Translations under genes and position numbers: made by a program
The notes under the pieces: generated by a model
What the model saw: only the letters and a program-made list of their open reading frames with translations
What the model was told of the DNA's origin: nothing
Database searches by the model: none
Assembly (NCBI GenBank): GCA_025504975.1
Contig: JANUWI010000009.1
Location: forward strand, 868,001 to 932,000
Direction: 5' to 3'
Length of the DNA: 64,000 nt
Origin: Plenodomus lindquistii
Lineage: Eukaryota > Ascomycota > Dothideomycetes > Pleosporales > Leptosphaeriaceae
Shown here: in pieces, positions 9,852 to 21,368 of the stretch
Numbering within the stretch: position 1 is the first letter of the stretch
Layout of the letters: each line of letters opens with the position of its first letter

Positions 9852-12800
9852 ATGAGCACGCAACAGCAGCGCCAGACGGACCTCTTCTGGGACTGCGCCG
9901 CCCGCGACACCTCCACCGCCACGGGCTGCAGAGCCGCGCACAATGGCGGCAACGGCGAGGCCACGCTCAGCCTGTTCGAGTCGGTCGTGACGTCGTACCC
10001 CCCCGTGTTGGAGTCGCTCCTCGCCCAACTCCCCACCGCCGCTGTCCTCGAGCTCTACCACACCTCGCGCTATCTGCGCGACTTCCTGCGCCGCTATCCC
10101 CTGGCATGGAGGACGCTGTCGTTCCGCCTGCCCCAGCCCGCAATCACCGTCGGCTCGCCGGGCAACGAGACGCCCGACAGCAGGGAGCGCCAGTCCAAAG
10201 CTTACTCCTTTGACGCCTTGCTCAAGCAGATTGTTGCGCCCAATGGAACACGCCTGACGAGCCTGGACCTCTGCAATACGGCAGTCACGGGCATTGCCCT
10301 CATAGGCAGCGTGCTTGCGCCATGCCTCGACACGCTCCAGCACCTGTCTGTACGCGGCTGCAAGAACGTGTCCATCAAGTACCACATCGTGCCCTTCCTG
10401 GAGCCATACACGCTCAAAGACTCGCCATGGATGCAGAAAGACCTGGCCCTCAAGAGCCTCTACACCTACCGCTGCAGACACCACCGACGACGGCCGTACC
10501 TTCCCTCCTCGCTCATCCGAAGAGACTCCGATTCCGACCCCACACATCAACTCATCGAGATTTGCCACCAACTAGGCATCTGGACTGACACAGCCTGGTG
10601 TCCAAGCCCGGGCGGCAGGTGCAACAGGAGGAAAGAATACCACCAAGGAAGAGCAGGGCCACAGAATATAGAGGTCTGGGTGCCGTTTGACAGGCTGTGG
10701 AGATCGGGAAATCGCATAGGACCAGTCCAAGGTACCACAAAGCTCGGCGACCACGATGGCAGGCTATGGGAGGTTGGCGACACTGGACAAGATGGCGAAC
10801 CGCTTGGCCCAGAGCATGGAGCTTGCGCAGGAGAAGGAAAACACGTCCCAGCACACATGAGGAAAAGCCACACTACCTTTGTCGAACAAGTCAAGTGCAC
10901 CCAATGCGACGACGTAATACTGGAGCGATGCGAGTCCTGCAGTGTTCGCATGCACTGTATGGGTTGTCGCAAAACACTGTGTGCGAGTTGTGCATTCAAC
11001 AAACCAATACCAAGGAAACGCGCAAAGACGCGGCATTTCACAAACCTCGCATTCGGCAACAGCAATACTGTGGGCGGCACACTTGGACAGGCATCAGGCT
11101 CTAGCACTTCCCTCGAAACCAGGTCCCGAGAAGAGCAGGTAGAGAAGAACAGATACTGGTGGGCGCCTGGGGCATCCCGATCTCCAAACCTCATGAACGA
11201 GAGCGCACAGGATGATGACTCGTCGGACTCTGAAGATGGCGGAATGATGCACAATGGGATACCACTACCTCCAGGGAATCGCGAGCCACCGAAGCTAAAT
11301 ATGACTTGGTGCTGCCTTGAGCCCATCTTCTCCGGTGGCGGTGGTATAGCGGTGCTCGGAACTGGACTGGGTGGTCGAGGGGCAGACAAGATCCGGGCAG
11401 CGCCTCTGCCACGTATCAAGGAGTTCGAAGATCCAGATTTTAGTAATCAGCTCCGTCCCGTTGACTACATCCGCGAACTCAAGAATAATGGTTTATACGA
11501 GTACGTTTTAGGCGAAGACGTCGACATACTCTCGTATTTGAAGCAAGAAACACTGGACTTGCAACACAACACATGCCCCAGAGGTTTGTGTCAGGATTGC
11601 TACCGCAGCTTCAGATGGAAAGTCTCGTGTCGAGCTTGCAAAAACCCCATCTGCAAAGAACACGACTTCAGAGCCCTCAAGGTCCGGAAGTGTGGATATC
11701 GAGATCTGCACACTGAACGTGAGCACGTACGATCGCACAACGAACCACCGCAACGCCTAGTCATTCCCGATTTCAATCCAAACAGGACTATCTCGCCAGA
11801 TCCTGAGCGCACGCCTACCGCACCCTCGCATAACGACCTTTACGCAACTGCAGACAACGAGTCAGAGTCCTCGGAAACGCCCATGTCACAGTCACAAATT
11901 CTTGTCGCCCCGTCTGCGTTGATGTCTGTCGACATGTCCGCAACAACTTCTTTCAACTCTATGGCGACAAATGATCCCTTCCATTTAGCGACTTCCCTCT
12001 CATATGTACCCATCAGTTCTTCAAGACCGCGATCCTATAGCGTCTCCGGTGTTCGAGGCCGTCAAGCAGGGTCATGGCCAGCCTCCCCTCGACCAAATCC
12101 TACTCCCATCACCAACCCTCTTCCTCTACCTTGTAATCCAAGGCATCCAGTGCAGTGGGAGGGGTGCGGTGCCTACTTTTGCCAGTATCCTCGTCCTGTG
12201 GGAGATAATCGACCGCAGTGCCCCGCGCTACTCAAAGAGTGCTCGGAGTGTGCGGTGCTGGTCTGTGATGTAAATATTCCTTCTCTTGATTGCTTCATTG
12301 TGATCTGAAATGCTAACGATGAATAGGGATGCTCCGCCTCGAATCCATCATGCACATGCACTTTCTGCACAGTCAACTACCACTGTCCTACGTGCACTCG
12401 CAAACCCCATGTCCGCGCTAAATGCCGCCTCGAGGCCGAAATCAAGGCCAGAAAAGATGCCGAGCTCCGCGCTCTCGCAAGGATAGCAAAAGACAAGGAA
12501 GAGCGTGGGCAGGCAGACGAGCTAGCTGGCGCCATGTACGAGTTCTTCGCTGGCGTATTTGAAGAAGCTGCTACCGTCACACCTCCCAGTGACGGTAACG
12601 CTGACGTAAATGGCCTCAACACCCGCGCCAGCTCCATGGGTGACATACTCCCGATCCCAAGCCCAGATTCCATTACAGTGACCACCGAGTTCGGCGTCTC
12701 AGAAGAAGCTGCGCACCAAACTGTAACGACTGTTAGTGCTGCTGGACCGTCACCGTATCACGCGTTCTTCGATGCTCAGGATGAGGAGAGTCAGGTCGAA

Positions 12801-13049
12801 ATGACAGAAGATGTGGGACAAAGTGCTGAGTTCCAGCTTCAAAGTGTGGAAGTGGCGGTATCGCAGCAATTGCAGGATCTACAGATTGCGAATCATGCTG
12901 AGGGAGAGAGTTCAGACGAACACGTTAATGACACAGGAGAAGAAGGCGATGTGGATACAGATGACGTCGATGCAGGCACTGGAGCCATGCATGAAGAAGT
13001 TATGAGTGAAGAAGGCGCATTGACGCCTACTACAACCGTGGGAGCATAA
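9852..13049 (+). CDS. Large F-box-like, cysteine-rich protein, 2 exons
   Basis: join(9852..12269,12327..13049), 1046 aa. The 57-bp intron has a TGCTAAC branch site. Residues ~50-95 look like an F-box (leucine-rich helices, then YPLAWRTLSF). Residues ~130-180 hold leucine-rich-repeat-like text (LTSLDLCNTAV, LQHLSVRGCKNVS). Three Cys clusters follow. Residues ~348-383 hold repeated CxxC pairs. Residues ~574-606 contain CQDCYRSF...CRACKNPICKEH. At ~765-838 a dense cluster spans the intron, with CSECAVLVCDGC and CTFCTVNYHCPTC. These look like zinc-binding folds of an unnamed type. The C-terminal 200 residues are acidic and disordered. By inference it may be an SCF substrate receptor, but I do not recognise a named family. 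Residues ~635-760 are Ser/Pro-rich linker. Confidence 0.72.
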
Positions 13050-13306
13050 TTGGACAACTCATCTCGAAAGGCACGACTGCATCACAGTTGTGCATTCGGG
13101 ATTTGGAGATTGCAACGACGACGACTATTTTATATAGAGCTTCTATATCAGCACAGCGCAGTACAGTATTTATCGGCATATGCAACTATTTAGCGCCAGC
13201 AGAGACTGTCCATTGGCGATTTACGGAACGATAAGAGGGCAATATAGGTTATGATATCCAAAGGGCTGGGGACACCGATTCGGAATCGACGGGGTCATGG
13301 AGTAGC

Positions 13307-13345
13307 GGTATGGGTATGGGTATGGGTATAGGTATAGGTATAGGA
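13307..13345 (+). repeat. Hexamer tandem repeat GGTATG/GGTATA
   Basis: About six and a half units of a 6-bp motif, the first half GGTATG and the second half GGTATA. It is only loosely telomere-like and lies inside unique sequence, so it is more likely a simple microsatellite. Confidence 0.75.
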
Positions 13346-13825
13346 TACTGCTGAGCGTACGCAGATGTGGCATTCATCTTTGGCGTTCTTTTCGATCTCG
13401 TCAATGACATTTATCTACATCGTTCCATCTTCGAGGCTCTGTGTCTTGCCGTCTTTTTGCCTCCAAGTGAGACATGCTCACAGAGTTCTCTTCTGTCACG
13501 TTCCCATCCACCATCCACATTGTGTACGGAAAATGAGCGGGAGTGTGGGCAAAGTCACCCCTAATCAGTGTGTTTAGTGCCCCATCACTACACTATGTCA
13601 ACAGCACTATGTCTCTTCGCGACTGTCGGCGCACATAGCAGTCCCTTCTTCTCACACAGTACTTGTCCTTCCTACTCATACATACTCCCCTCACGTTTTT
13701 CTCCCGGACGGATTGTCAATTGCACTCACTCACCACTCACGACACCGGGGCACACTTACTCAACCACAACACAGAGTACTCACTCCCTGACCCACAATAC
13801 CAACCCAACCCCACCTCCAGGTACA

Positions 13826-14005
13826 ATGTGCATCATTATCATCTTCCACGCTCCCTTTGCACGGCCCAAGTGGTTTTGTAGAAAAGAGCGTGGTAATGTG
13901 TGCAAGAAGGCTGGTCCTCCGAAGCCACTTACGCTGGATAATTTGTTTGAGAGGGAGAGGAAGGTGGTGAGGGGTGTGAATTGGGTGTTTGGGAGAGGGA
14001 GGTAG
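13826..14005 (+). CDS. Possible small protein, 59 aa
   Basis: An ATG frame of 59 codons. It starts with a hydrophobic MCIIIIF stretch, then a basic and cysteine-containing middle (two Cys in KWFCRKERGNVC), then a helical FERERKVVRGVNW tail. Its composition is more protein-like than the surrounding DNA, but there is no recognised homologue or domain. It could also be chance. RNA data or conservation in relatives would decide. Confidence 0.25.
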   Translation: MCIIIIFHAPFARPKWFCRKERGNVCKKAGPPKPLTLDNLFERERKVVRGVNWVFGRGR

Positions 14006-14621
14006 TTAGGGTGGTAAGTAAGTATGGACATGAGGGGTTTTTGAGTACTAGAATATGTAAATGAGGCTCGATTGAAGTTTGATGTCTCGGCCTGGACGTC
14101 TGTGGGCTATATGGTAAGGTTTATTTGAAAATTCCTAGTGGCGTCATGGCGCTTAGCAGCAGGTCGGTATTGCAGATGTAGACCTCATATTGATACAAGT
14201 TCATAATCTCGTCTTGTCCAACAATGCGTAATTAATCACGTTCTTCAGTATTGCAAAATCCGTTGAGACTGGAAGCACGACTCTTGCATTGTGAAGTCAC
14301 GCAATCACAATTCCAGTACCGCAGCTCGGTGGTAGTATTTCATATGTACCAGGACTGTAGAGACAATGTAGACGAAAAAATGGGACAATGCGAAACCAGA
14401 GTCCGTCCCAATAGATAATTCCTGCATTAGTTGCACCGTCGTCCTGCATTGCATTGCACTATCGCAGTCTGCTCCGCAAACCCCCCCACTTTTCGATAGT
14501 AAATCGCGCCATAGACGCCCACTCATTCACCCACATATTTCCACATATACAACGGTGTTTTACCACGATTCCAGCTTCCCCCTCTTCATCTCGACAATCA
14601 CCCCAATTCACAAGCACCACT

Positions 14622-16066
14622 ATGTCGTCCACAACACTACCCACCAAGGTAGAATCCACTTCCGTACTCCATGCCTCTCTCTCACACAACCCACCCACCA
14701 TCATCAGCGCCAAAGGCAATTACCTGCAACCGTCGACTGGCCCTGCGATATTCGACGCCTCAGGCGGCGCAGCAGTATCATGCATTGGGCACGCACATCC
14801 ACGCATCTTACCCGCCATCACCGCCCAGCTATCGAAAGTAGAGTACACATTCAGTCCGCATTTCAGCACACCGACCTACGAGCGACTCTCAAAATTCCTG
14901 GTCGACAGCACAGGCGGCATAATGCAAAAAGTATTCGTAACGGGTTCAGGAAGCGAGTCCGTCGAAGCAGCCATCAAGATGGCGCGCCAGTACTTTGTTG
15001 AACTAGAGGGAAAAGACACACGGCGGACACGATTCATAGTAAGAGATAGGAGCTATCACGGCAACACAATGGGAAGTCTGAGCGTGTCGGGACATAAAGC
15101 GCGCAGAAGGATTTACGAGCCCATGCTTAGCGATAATGTATCTTTCGTTTCGCCGTGCTATCCGTACCGGGATTTGCGGGAAGGTGAGAGCGAGGCAGAC
15201 TATGTGGCAAGATTGGTTCAAGAACTAGACGACGAGTTTAAGCGCTTGCCGCCGAAGAGCGTTGCGGGCGTGTTTCTCGAAACAATGGCTGGTGTTACTC
15301 TTGGTGCTGTTGCACCCCTCCCTGGCTATCTCGCGAAGATGAAAGCGGTGTGTGAGAAGTATGGCGCGTTGTTCATCCTAGATGAAGTGCTTTCGGGTAT
15401 GGGTCGCACGGGTACTCTTCACGCGTGGGAGCAAGAGAATGTCACGCCAGACCTGCAAACTATTGCCAAGGGCCTTGGAGCAGGGTATGCGCCGATTGGA
15501 GCGTTGCTTGTTGGGGGGAAAGTGGTGGATGTGTTGGAACGGGGGACAGGCGCTTTTGTACATTTTCAGACATACCACGGACATACTGTGAGTTGTGCGG
15601 CGGCATTGGAGGTACAGCGAGTGATTCAGGACGAGAAATTGTTGGAAAATTGCAGGAGTATGGGAGTGCTGTTGGGTGAGAGGTTGAAGTGGAGGTTGGG
15701 AAGGCATGTCAATGTGGGAGATATCAGAGGAAGGGGTCTAGCATGGGCTGTAAGTTTTTGTTTCTTCTCGGAAAAATTTCGAGCATCACTGACTTGGCCT
15801 AGATTGAGCTTGTCGACAACAGACACACCAAAGCTCCGTTTCCAGTGGGCAAGAAGATTGCATCGCAGATTCATGCAAATGGGCTCAAGGACTTTGGGAT
15901 TGTGCTAATGCCCGGAGGCGGTGTCGTGGATGGAGTCAATGGCGACATGATCATTCTCGCGCCAGCGTACAATATTACAAGTGCGGATGTGGAACTGATT
16001 GTAGATCTGACAGCTAAGTCAATTGAGAGTGTCTTGGGGAAGACGCCTGGATTCGAGAAGCTGTAG
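14622..16066 (+). CDS. Class III PLP-dependent aminotransferase, 2 exons
   Basis: join(14622..15749,15803..16066), 463 aa, with one 53-bp intron in phase 0. The fold-type I aminotransferase pattern is complete. It has an N-terminal GHAHPRI, GSGSESVEAAIKMAR for the cofactor phosphate, SYHGNTMGS, the Asp of FILDEVLSGMGRTG (residue ~254), and the Schiff-base Lys in IAKGLGAGY (residue ~283). The segment FQTYHGHTVSCAAALEV is also typical of omega-amino-acid/GABA-type class III enzymes. The substrate cannot be read from sequence. No mitochondrial presequence precedes the ATG, although the upstream frame is open. The gene is convergent with the Hsp70-like gene that ends at 16306. Confidence 0.88.
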
Positions 16067-16305
16067 TCTGCTGGGACTGGCGATGATACGATAGCGTGGG
16101 TAAATATCACATGGTAAACTTCACAGATAGTGATTTGGTCGTTATTCGAGCCCTGATAGTTCAGTTTTAATACTACGTAGACCAATTTGGCTACAAAAGC
16201 GGATGATACAAAAGCGCGCTATGGTGACGACGGCGTCCTAGAGGTGCTCTCAACGTCTCTCCTAGTCCAGCCAATAGTGTATACAATCGCAACAGTTCTT
16301 CTTAC

Positions 16306-18624
16306 TCAATCGGTGCCTGGCTTGAATGCCGAGATGACGTTGATGTGTTCGTGAACGCCTCGGATGCTGACTTTGGGAACGCCCTCGGCAGGGTAGTACG
16401 CAGTGAAGTCCAAATACTTGTCGATAATTTTCATCTCGATGCGCACTACTGGCTCATATCTATCCTGGCCATCTCCATCGTCGTCTGCAGTCTGCAGCTT
16501 GAGATAAGGTTTGATCGGCATGAGGTCGAAGACGACCTTGCCGATCTTGTGGGTCTTGCCTGTCGCGTTGTGTCAATGATACGACTTGTCTAAGTCTTGT
16601 TGGAGAATTTACCATAGTTCTTGGGATGATTACGCTTGTAGTAGTCCTCTGTACATGAGTCGGAAGCGAACAGCTGATGTTCTGCTATCCATGCTGTAGT
16701 GTTCGCCGGAGAAAAGATATGGAGACACTCCCAACTGTATTTGTGAACCGCTTCGGGTTTTCCTACACCCTGGTCGACATGATCAGTATCTTTTTGTGAA
16801 TGGAAATCATGGTTCCGCAGACCATAAGAGCGCATACCTTCTTGACAATCCAATGGAGGGTGTTCTTGATGTACATGAACCCATCCTGCGGACAGTACTC
16901 CCACTCGTCCTCATGTTGGTCGAGGACCTCCGCGCCATAAGTCTCAGGCTCGTTGCGAACATGATGATAGATGCCAATGCTTTGACAGGGAACTTTGGCC
17001 GGCCCGTGGCCTTTGTCTGTTGCTCGCAATAAGGCACCCAGTGCGACACCAGCCGCTCCAGTGTTCTGAGGAGCTGTGACTAGCTTGGTATCTGTGCCGT
17101 AGTCCTTGTTAATATCTTCGAGAGCTTCTCGCAGGAACTCCTTCAGGGCTGGCGAATCCCCGAATCCTCCAGCGACGACAACCTTACTTAATCTGATCCC
17201 AGATCTCAACGTCCGCTGAATCTGTCTCTTCATTAGGTCTGCTATGGTGGTCAAGCTCGGCATGAACAAGGCCTTCATATCATCGCTGGGCGAATTAGCT
17301 GTTGAGATGTTCATGTATGTGTATGGTTCGCGTGGCTTACAAGCTCAAGACGAATGCATCTCTTTTGATCCGGCTGTTGTCCTCCATCTTCCGCAGCCCT
17401 CGGACACGAAATGGGTAACACACTCCAGGCTGATCCTTGTCTTTGAAAGAGAACGATCGCTTGAGCGTGCTCTCGAACACCGGCATGATTTCTGTCTCGA
17501 TGATGTGCTCGACTGAAGTTCCGTCAAGAGTGGCATGCTGAAGATGCGTCATGGCGAATTCGTAGAACGCCTGATTGAGGTTACCAGACCCACATACCGC
17601 CCCTTTGGTTCAGACATTAGCAAAACTCTCGCGTCCTCTCGGGAAAGGGTGACAAACCTGTGGTGGGGTTGATCTGTCTTCCCAAACGGAAAGGGCGATC
17701 AAGACTGATCTCATAAACACCAACGTCTGTCGTACCACCACCACAATCTAGCAGCAGAAATACCTCTTTCGACTGATAGAGTCAGTGCTAAGTTCCAAGT
17801 TCCAAAGCAATCGGCTCACTTACCTTGTAGGACGAAAGCGAAGAAGTGAGGGTGTATGTTGCAGCCGCCTCGGCTTCGTTCACCATGAAGAGGTTGTAAT
17901 GAGTCTCTGCGCTAGTGCCGAGACCGACATCTTTCAGAGCGTGTTGCAGACAAGCGCTCATGACCGCATTTGCTGACGGGTCCCAACATACTGGTACGCA
18001 GAATGTGACTTCCACAGTACTGGTGTCTTCCAGGCCGTAATACTGGCGCAACACATGCTTTGTGTGCTGGAGATAGCATGTCAACAGATCTCTGATCACC
18101 TCCTCTTTCTTCGAAATGACCTTCTGACTCTTCAAATGCTTCAGGTCCTCCTTCGTTCTGTTCTGAAGAGATCTGAGGTGAGGAGTGCTGTCCAGCAGTA
18201 GTTTCGGGTTTGTGATGTGACCTATCTCTTTGACACCATGCCCTGCAAGCTCGGGGAAGCTTCGGAAGGCCTGTATCTCGTACCCATAACGCTTCGTGTA
18301 GGTACGTTCACTGGTTACTCCTGCTGTCTGGGATGACAGGTACAGTATCTCCGTCGGTACTTGCATGTTGGTTCTGCCAGGGTGTGGGTCCTTGGGGAAC
18401 TCTTGGATCGTGAACGGTGTACCGCCCCGTATGCTGCACGCAATTGAGGTGAACTTTGTACCGAAATCGAGCGCAATGCGGTAGTCGTATGCGACGTCCT
18501 GATGAGAACGAGTTGTTAGTTGATGCAGTAAAGACTGTCCAGAACCAGATGTAGTCACCTGGCTGGGATGAGTGGGCGTCTCGTGTGTGCTTTCCACCAT
18601 TTTTGTGAGCCGAGCAGATGCCAT
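16306..18624 (-). CDS. Hsp70-like (HSPA12-type) ATPase, copy A, 7 exons
   Basis: complement(join(16306..16559,16613..16769,16838..17285,17341..17602,17658..17772,17824..18498,18559..18624)), 658 aa. The actin/Hsp70 ATPase signatures are intact. They are phosphate-1 ALDFGTKFTS (~31-40), phosphate-2 LLLDCGGGTTDVG (~253-265) and the adenosine loop VVVAGGFGDSP (~408-418). There is no classical Hsp70 substrate-binding domain. A unique ~170-residue tail follows, with the SDSCTEDYYKRNHPKN block shared with copy B. The first intron (18499-18558, 60 bp, CTAAC branch site) is a multiple of three, so keeping it would only add 20 residues. The other five introns match copy B in position and phase. The gene is transcribed away from partner A, with 360 bp between start codons. 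Known HSPA12-type proteins are atypical chaperone or sensor ATPases. The role here is unknown. Confidence 0.85.
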
Positions 18625-18984
18625 ATTTGGTCATGGATGTGCGATTCGAAGGAGGTATTGACGAGCTTGGTGGAGACTAGAGAGATGCGATAGGCGGTTT
18701 GATGTGAGTGTGTACGTGAGAGCGATGGGTTTGTTGACCTCGCTGAAGTAAACAGAGCAGAAGTGGGGCTACAAGTGAAGGTGAAGACGACTTGACGCGT
18801 CAACTAATGTCCGACAATAGCACGGACAATAGCGTACGTCAGACTATTACCGATCGTCTGAACAATAGTACACCAATTATGTATTCTATAATAAATCATC
18901 GACGCTCAGTCAGCCAAAACTTTCTGTCAACCCAACACCTTCACCCTCGAGCGATCCGACTGTGCCACTTCAACAGAGCCCAGC
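18625..18984. promoter_or_regulatory. Shared bidirectional promoter of cassette A
   Basis: The 360 bp between the two divergent start codons must carry both promoters. It contains three copies of ACAATAG (18814-18820, 18826-18832, 18862-18868). It also contains an inverted pair CAGAC/GTCTG (18840-18844 and 18856-18860) around a CGATCG palindrome. This clustering suggests a common regulator, by inference only. I did not find the same array in the cassette B promoter. Confidence 0.5.
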
Positions 18985-21097
18985 ATGGCACCCAAGACCG
19001 CGACGACGTCACGATGGACTGAAGAAGAGCTTTCATTTGTTCTGAACTATGTCGACGAGTGCGTACAAGACAGAAAAGACTTCAAGGATTCGATCGAAGC
19101 AGCCTTGCTTGCCAACAGCGGGCGAGTAATCACCTCGGCCGGAATTTACAACAAAATCAGCAAGTACCTGAGAATGTGCACCCCAAAAGTCACCTATCCA
19201 GAGTTTCTACGAGATGGCGTCCGATGTCTTGATCCAAACGTGTTGCCCGACAGCTTGTTGGCCGTGATGCGGCAGCAGCGCCCACCACGCTTAGGTGATC
19301 TACGTCTTCGTGATATTGTGGAACCAGCGCGCCGTATGGAACATGCGCCGAGCGGTGTAAGTTTCATCCGCAGCGGGTGAGCGAGCGATACTGACATTTG
19401 ACGTAGGAGAGAAAGCGTAATCAGATGTCGTACCGCGAAGAATCCGTTCCAGACTCGAATGTGTCCAACGAAGACCCAGACGATGCAGACTATGTGAATG
19501 GCACACCAGATATCGACAGCATAACACCATCTGCTAGCACCGCCGCCACTGTACTTCAGGTCAACAAACATCGGAATGATCGTGCGCCAAAGGGGGCTGA
19601 CATCGATCCGAACGTTGCGCGCAGCAAGACAGCAGGAAAGCGGAAAGCCCCAACGCAAGAGGTGATTGAGCTGGACGATGAATCTAATGCAGAACGTCCT
19701 CCCAAGCGAGCATCATATGAGAGGACGACCTCTGTAGTGTCAGAATTGTCGGAGGCTCATGGAGTTCCAGAAGAACCGCCTCATTCTCCGCCCCAGTCAG
19801 TCCACATCTCGGACAAATCTGGACCTGTGCGAGTCGCACTCACTAGTGTGTCCCATGCACAAGCACAATTCTGGGGCAACGATTCGCTTGCAGCGATCGT
19901 CTCGCGTCAGCATCAATCTGATATCGAGTGTTTACAGACCCAAATCAACCATCTCAGCTCTCTGGTCACCTTCAAGATGAAGAGAGACCTGATGCGTGAG
20001 GAACTGGCAGACGAAGACATCCAGAGCGTGCTCGAAGATATTAGCGCTGCTGCAAAAGAAGAACCGGGCAAATTGGTTAGGAATCTGATCATTCACGCAA
20101 AGTATAGTCGCGCGGCCAAAGATGACTACCTGGAGATCCTCCGAGGCGCATTCCGTCGACACGAACCCGGTACGACCCTCAATTTTCCACCTGTCCCATC
20201 TGAACAAGATGTCACAAGCGGTTGGCAGAACTTTCGTAGGGGTATCAAAGAGGCTTTTACGAATCAGTCTGGATTTTCGGTCCCAGGACCCGCTCTGGGC
20301 GCCGTGTCGGCTGGATACATAACATGCACCATCAACCATCTACTAGAGGATCCCAGACCGCGGTCCAATCTCATTCCCAGCCTCGAGGATGACCTCCGAA
20401 GTCCACATGCGGCGCAAGCTTTGAGCAGTGCCTTGCTCTGCCGCTGGGTCTTTGCTAATCCAGATTGGATGTGCGAAGGTCATCACAATGAACCGCAATT
20501 GGGACAATACAAGACAATCGCCATGAGCGGTAGGTAATTCATAAAGAGTATTGACAGTTCATTTGGCTAATCATCATCTTAGATGGCTTGTCAGAAGTGC
20601 AGCGCCTCGATAAGATCGCTTTCAGCTCGTTCTTTGCCAAGGAATCTTTCCAGAAGACCACGTTGCTTACCGTGATCGAGAAGCTCATCAAGCGCCTCAT
20701 TGTCGTGAAGCAAGCATGTCCTGATGCACCGGGAATCGAGTATGTGAGAAGGAAGACTGAATGGGCTGAAGGCATCTTCGTACTCAAACAACTCCTCATG
20801 ATCAGCCCATACGACTATCGAGTACACTTCTGTCGTCCTGGGACACCTTTCGACCCCTCCTGGATGATCGCGGAAGACTTTGAGGGCGAGATTGTCCGGC
20901 CGGAAAAGCTGGGATCTATGATGGTTCGCATGTGTCTATCTCCCGCGCTTGTTCAGCAAGACCCGAGGGAATTCAAGGAAGGTCAGCCGATGGAGGATGC
21001 ACTCATCATGAACAAGAACTTCTTCCCTTCGTGGCAAGACAGAAAGACCTTCGACGCGAAGAAGGTCATAGGCAAGGCGACAGTATTGGTTACCTGA
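18985..21097 (+). CDS. Hsp70-partner protein A, Myb/SANT-like N-terminus, 3 exons
   Basis: join(18985..19356,19407..20529,20583..21097), 669 aa. No named family was recognised. Residues ~10-70 begin WTEEELSFVLNYVDEC and end in IYNKISKYLRMC, a helical pattern like Myb/SANT modules. YPEFLRDGVRCL follows. The middle is acidic and disordered, with basic KRK patches and the motif EVIELDDES near residue 210. That motif fits a SUMO-interaction motif: a hydrophobic core followed by acidic residues. The second half is helical and holds LLCRWVFANPDWM. After the last intron comes the most conserved block, LLMISPYDYRVHFCRPGTPF. The same blocks in the same order occur in partner B, and the last intron falls at the same place in phase 1. 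Likely nuclear, with function inferred only from its fixed pairing with an Hsp70-like gene. Confidence 0.8.
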
Positions 21098-21368
21098 GAG
21101 ACATCGCGATAGCTGTTCAGGAACGTTGTTGCAATGTAAAGGATTCATAGATCTTGGGATCTTTTGAGACTTATCATCAGTCGCTGGCGACACCGATGTA
21201 GCTCCCATATAACAATATGAAGAATTCGAAATGGATCACAGTCAATACGCTATGTACGGTCTGCATGTACGAATCGCAGCTCCTGCATACGTAGTTATAC
21301 TTTCTTTGAAGCCAAATATATACCACGGGTATACGCCAATACATTCTGATTCGTGATCGTAAGATTCC

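Larger units (their letters stand above)
13050..14621. other. Intergenic with a short hexamer repeat
   Basis: About 1.6 kb between two plus-strand genes. Apart from the hexamer repeat and one possible small frame listed separately, I see nothing supportable. The frame of the downstream aminotransferase stays open back to 14454 but contains no ATG before 14622. Confidence 0.45.

Noticed and set aside
9657..10571. 304-codon open frame on the minus strand, opposite the F-box-like gene
   Set aside because: Gly/Arg/Glu-rich text that mirrors the GC-rich coding strand. The plus-strand frame is longer, has domains and a good intron.
10547..11419. 290-codon open frame on the minus strand
   Set aside because: Antisense shadow of the same F-box-like gene. 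No domain, and Ser/Pro/Cys-rich composition typical of antisense.
13307..13345. Telomere-like hexamer array
   Set aside because: Units are GGTATG/GGTATA, not TTAGGG, and lie between ordinary single-copy genes.
14454..14621. In-frame N-terminal extension of the aminotransferase that would look like a mitochondrial presequence
   Set aside because: It contains no ATG. It would need a TTG start or an unseen upstream exon.
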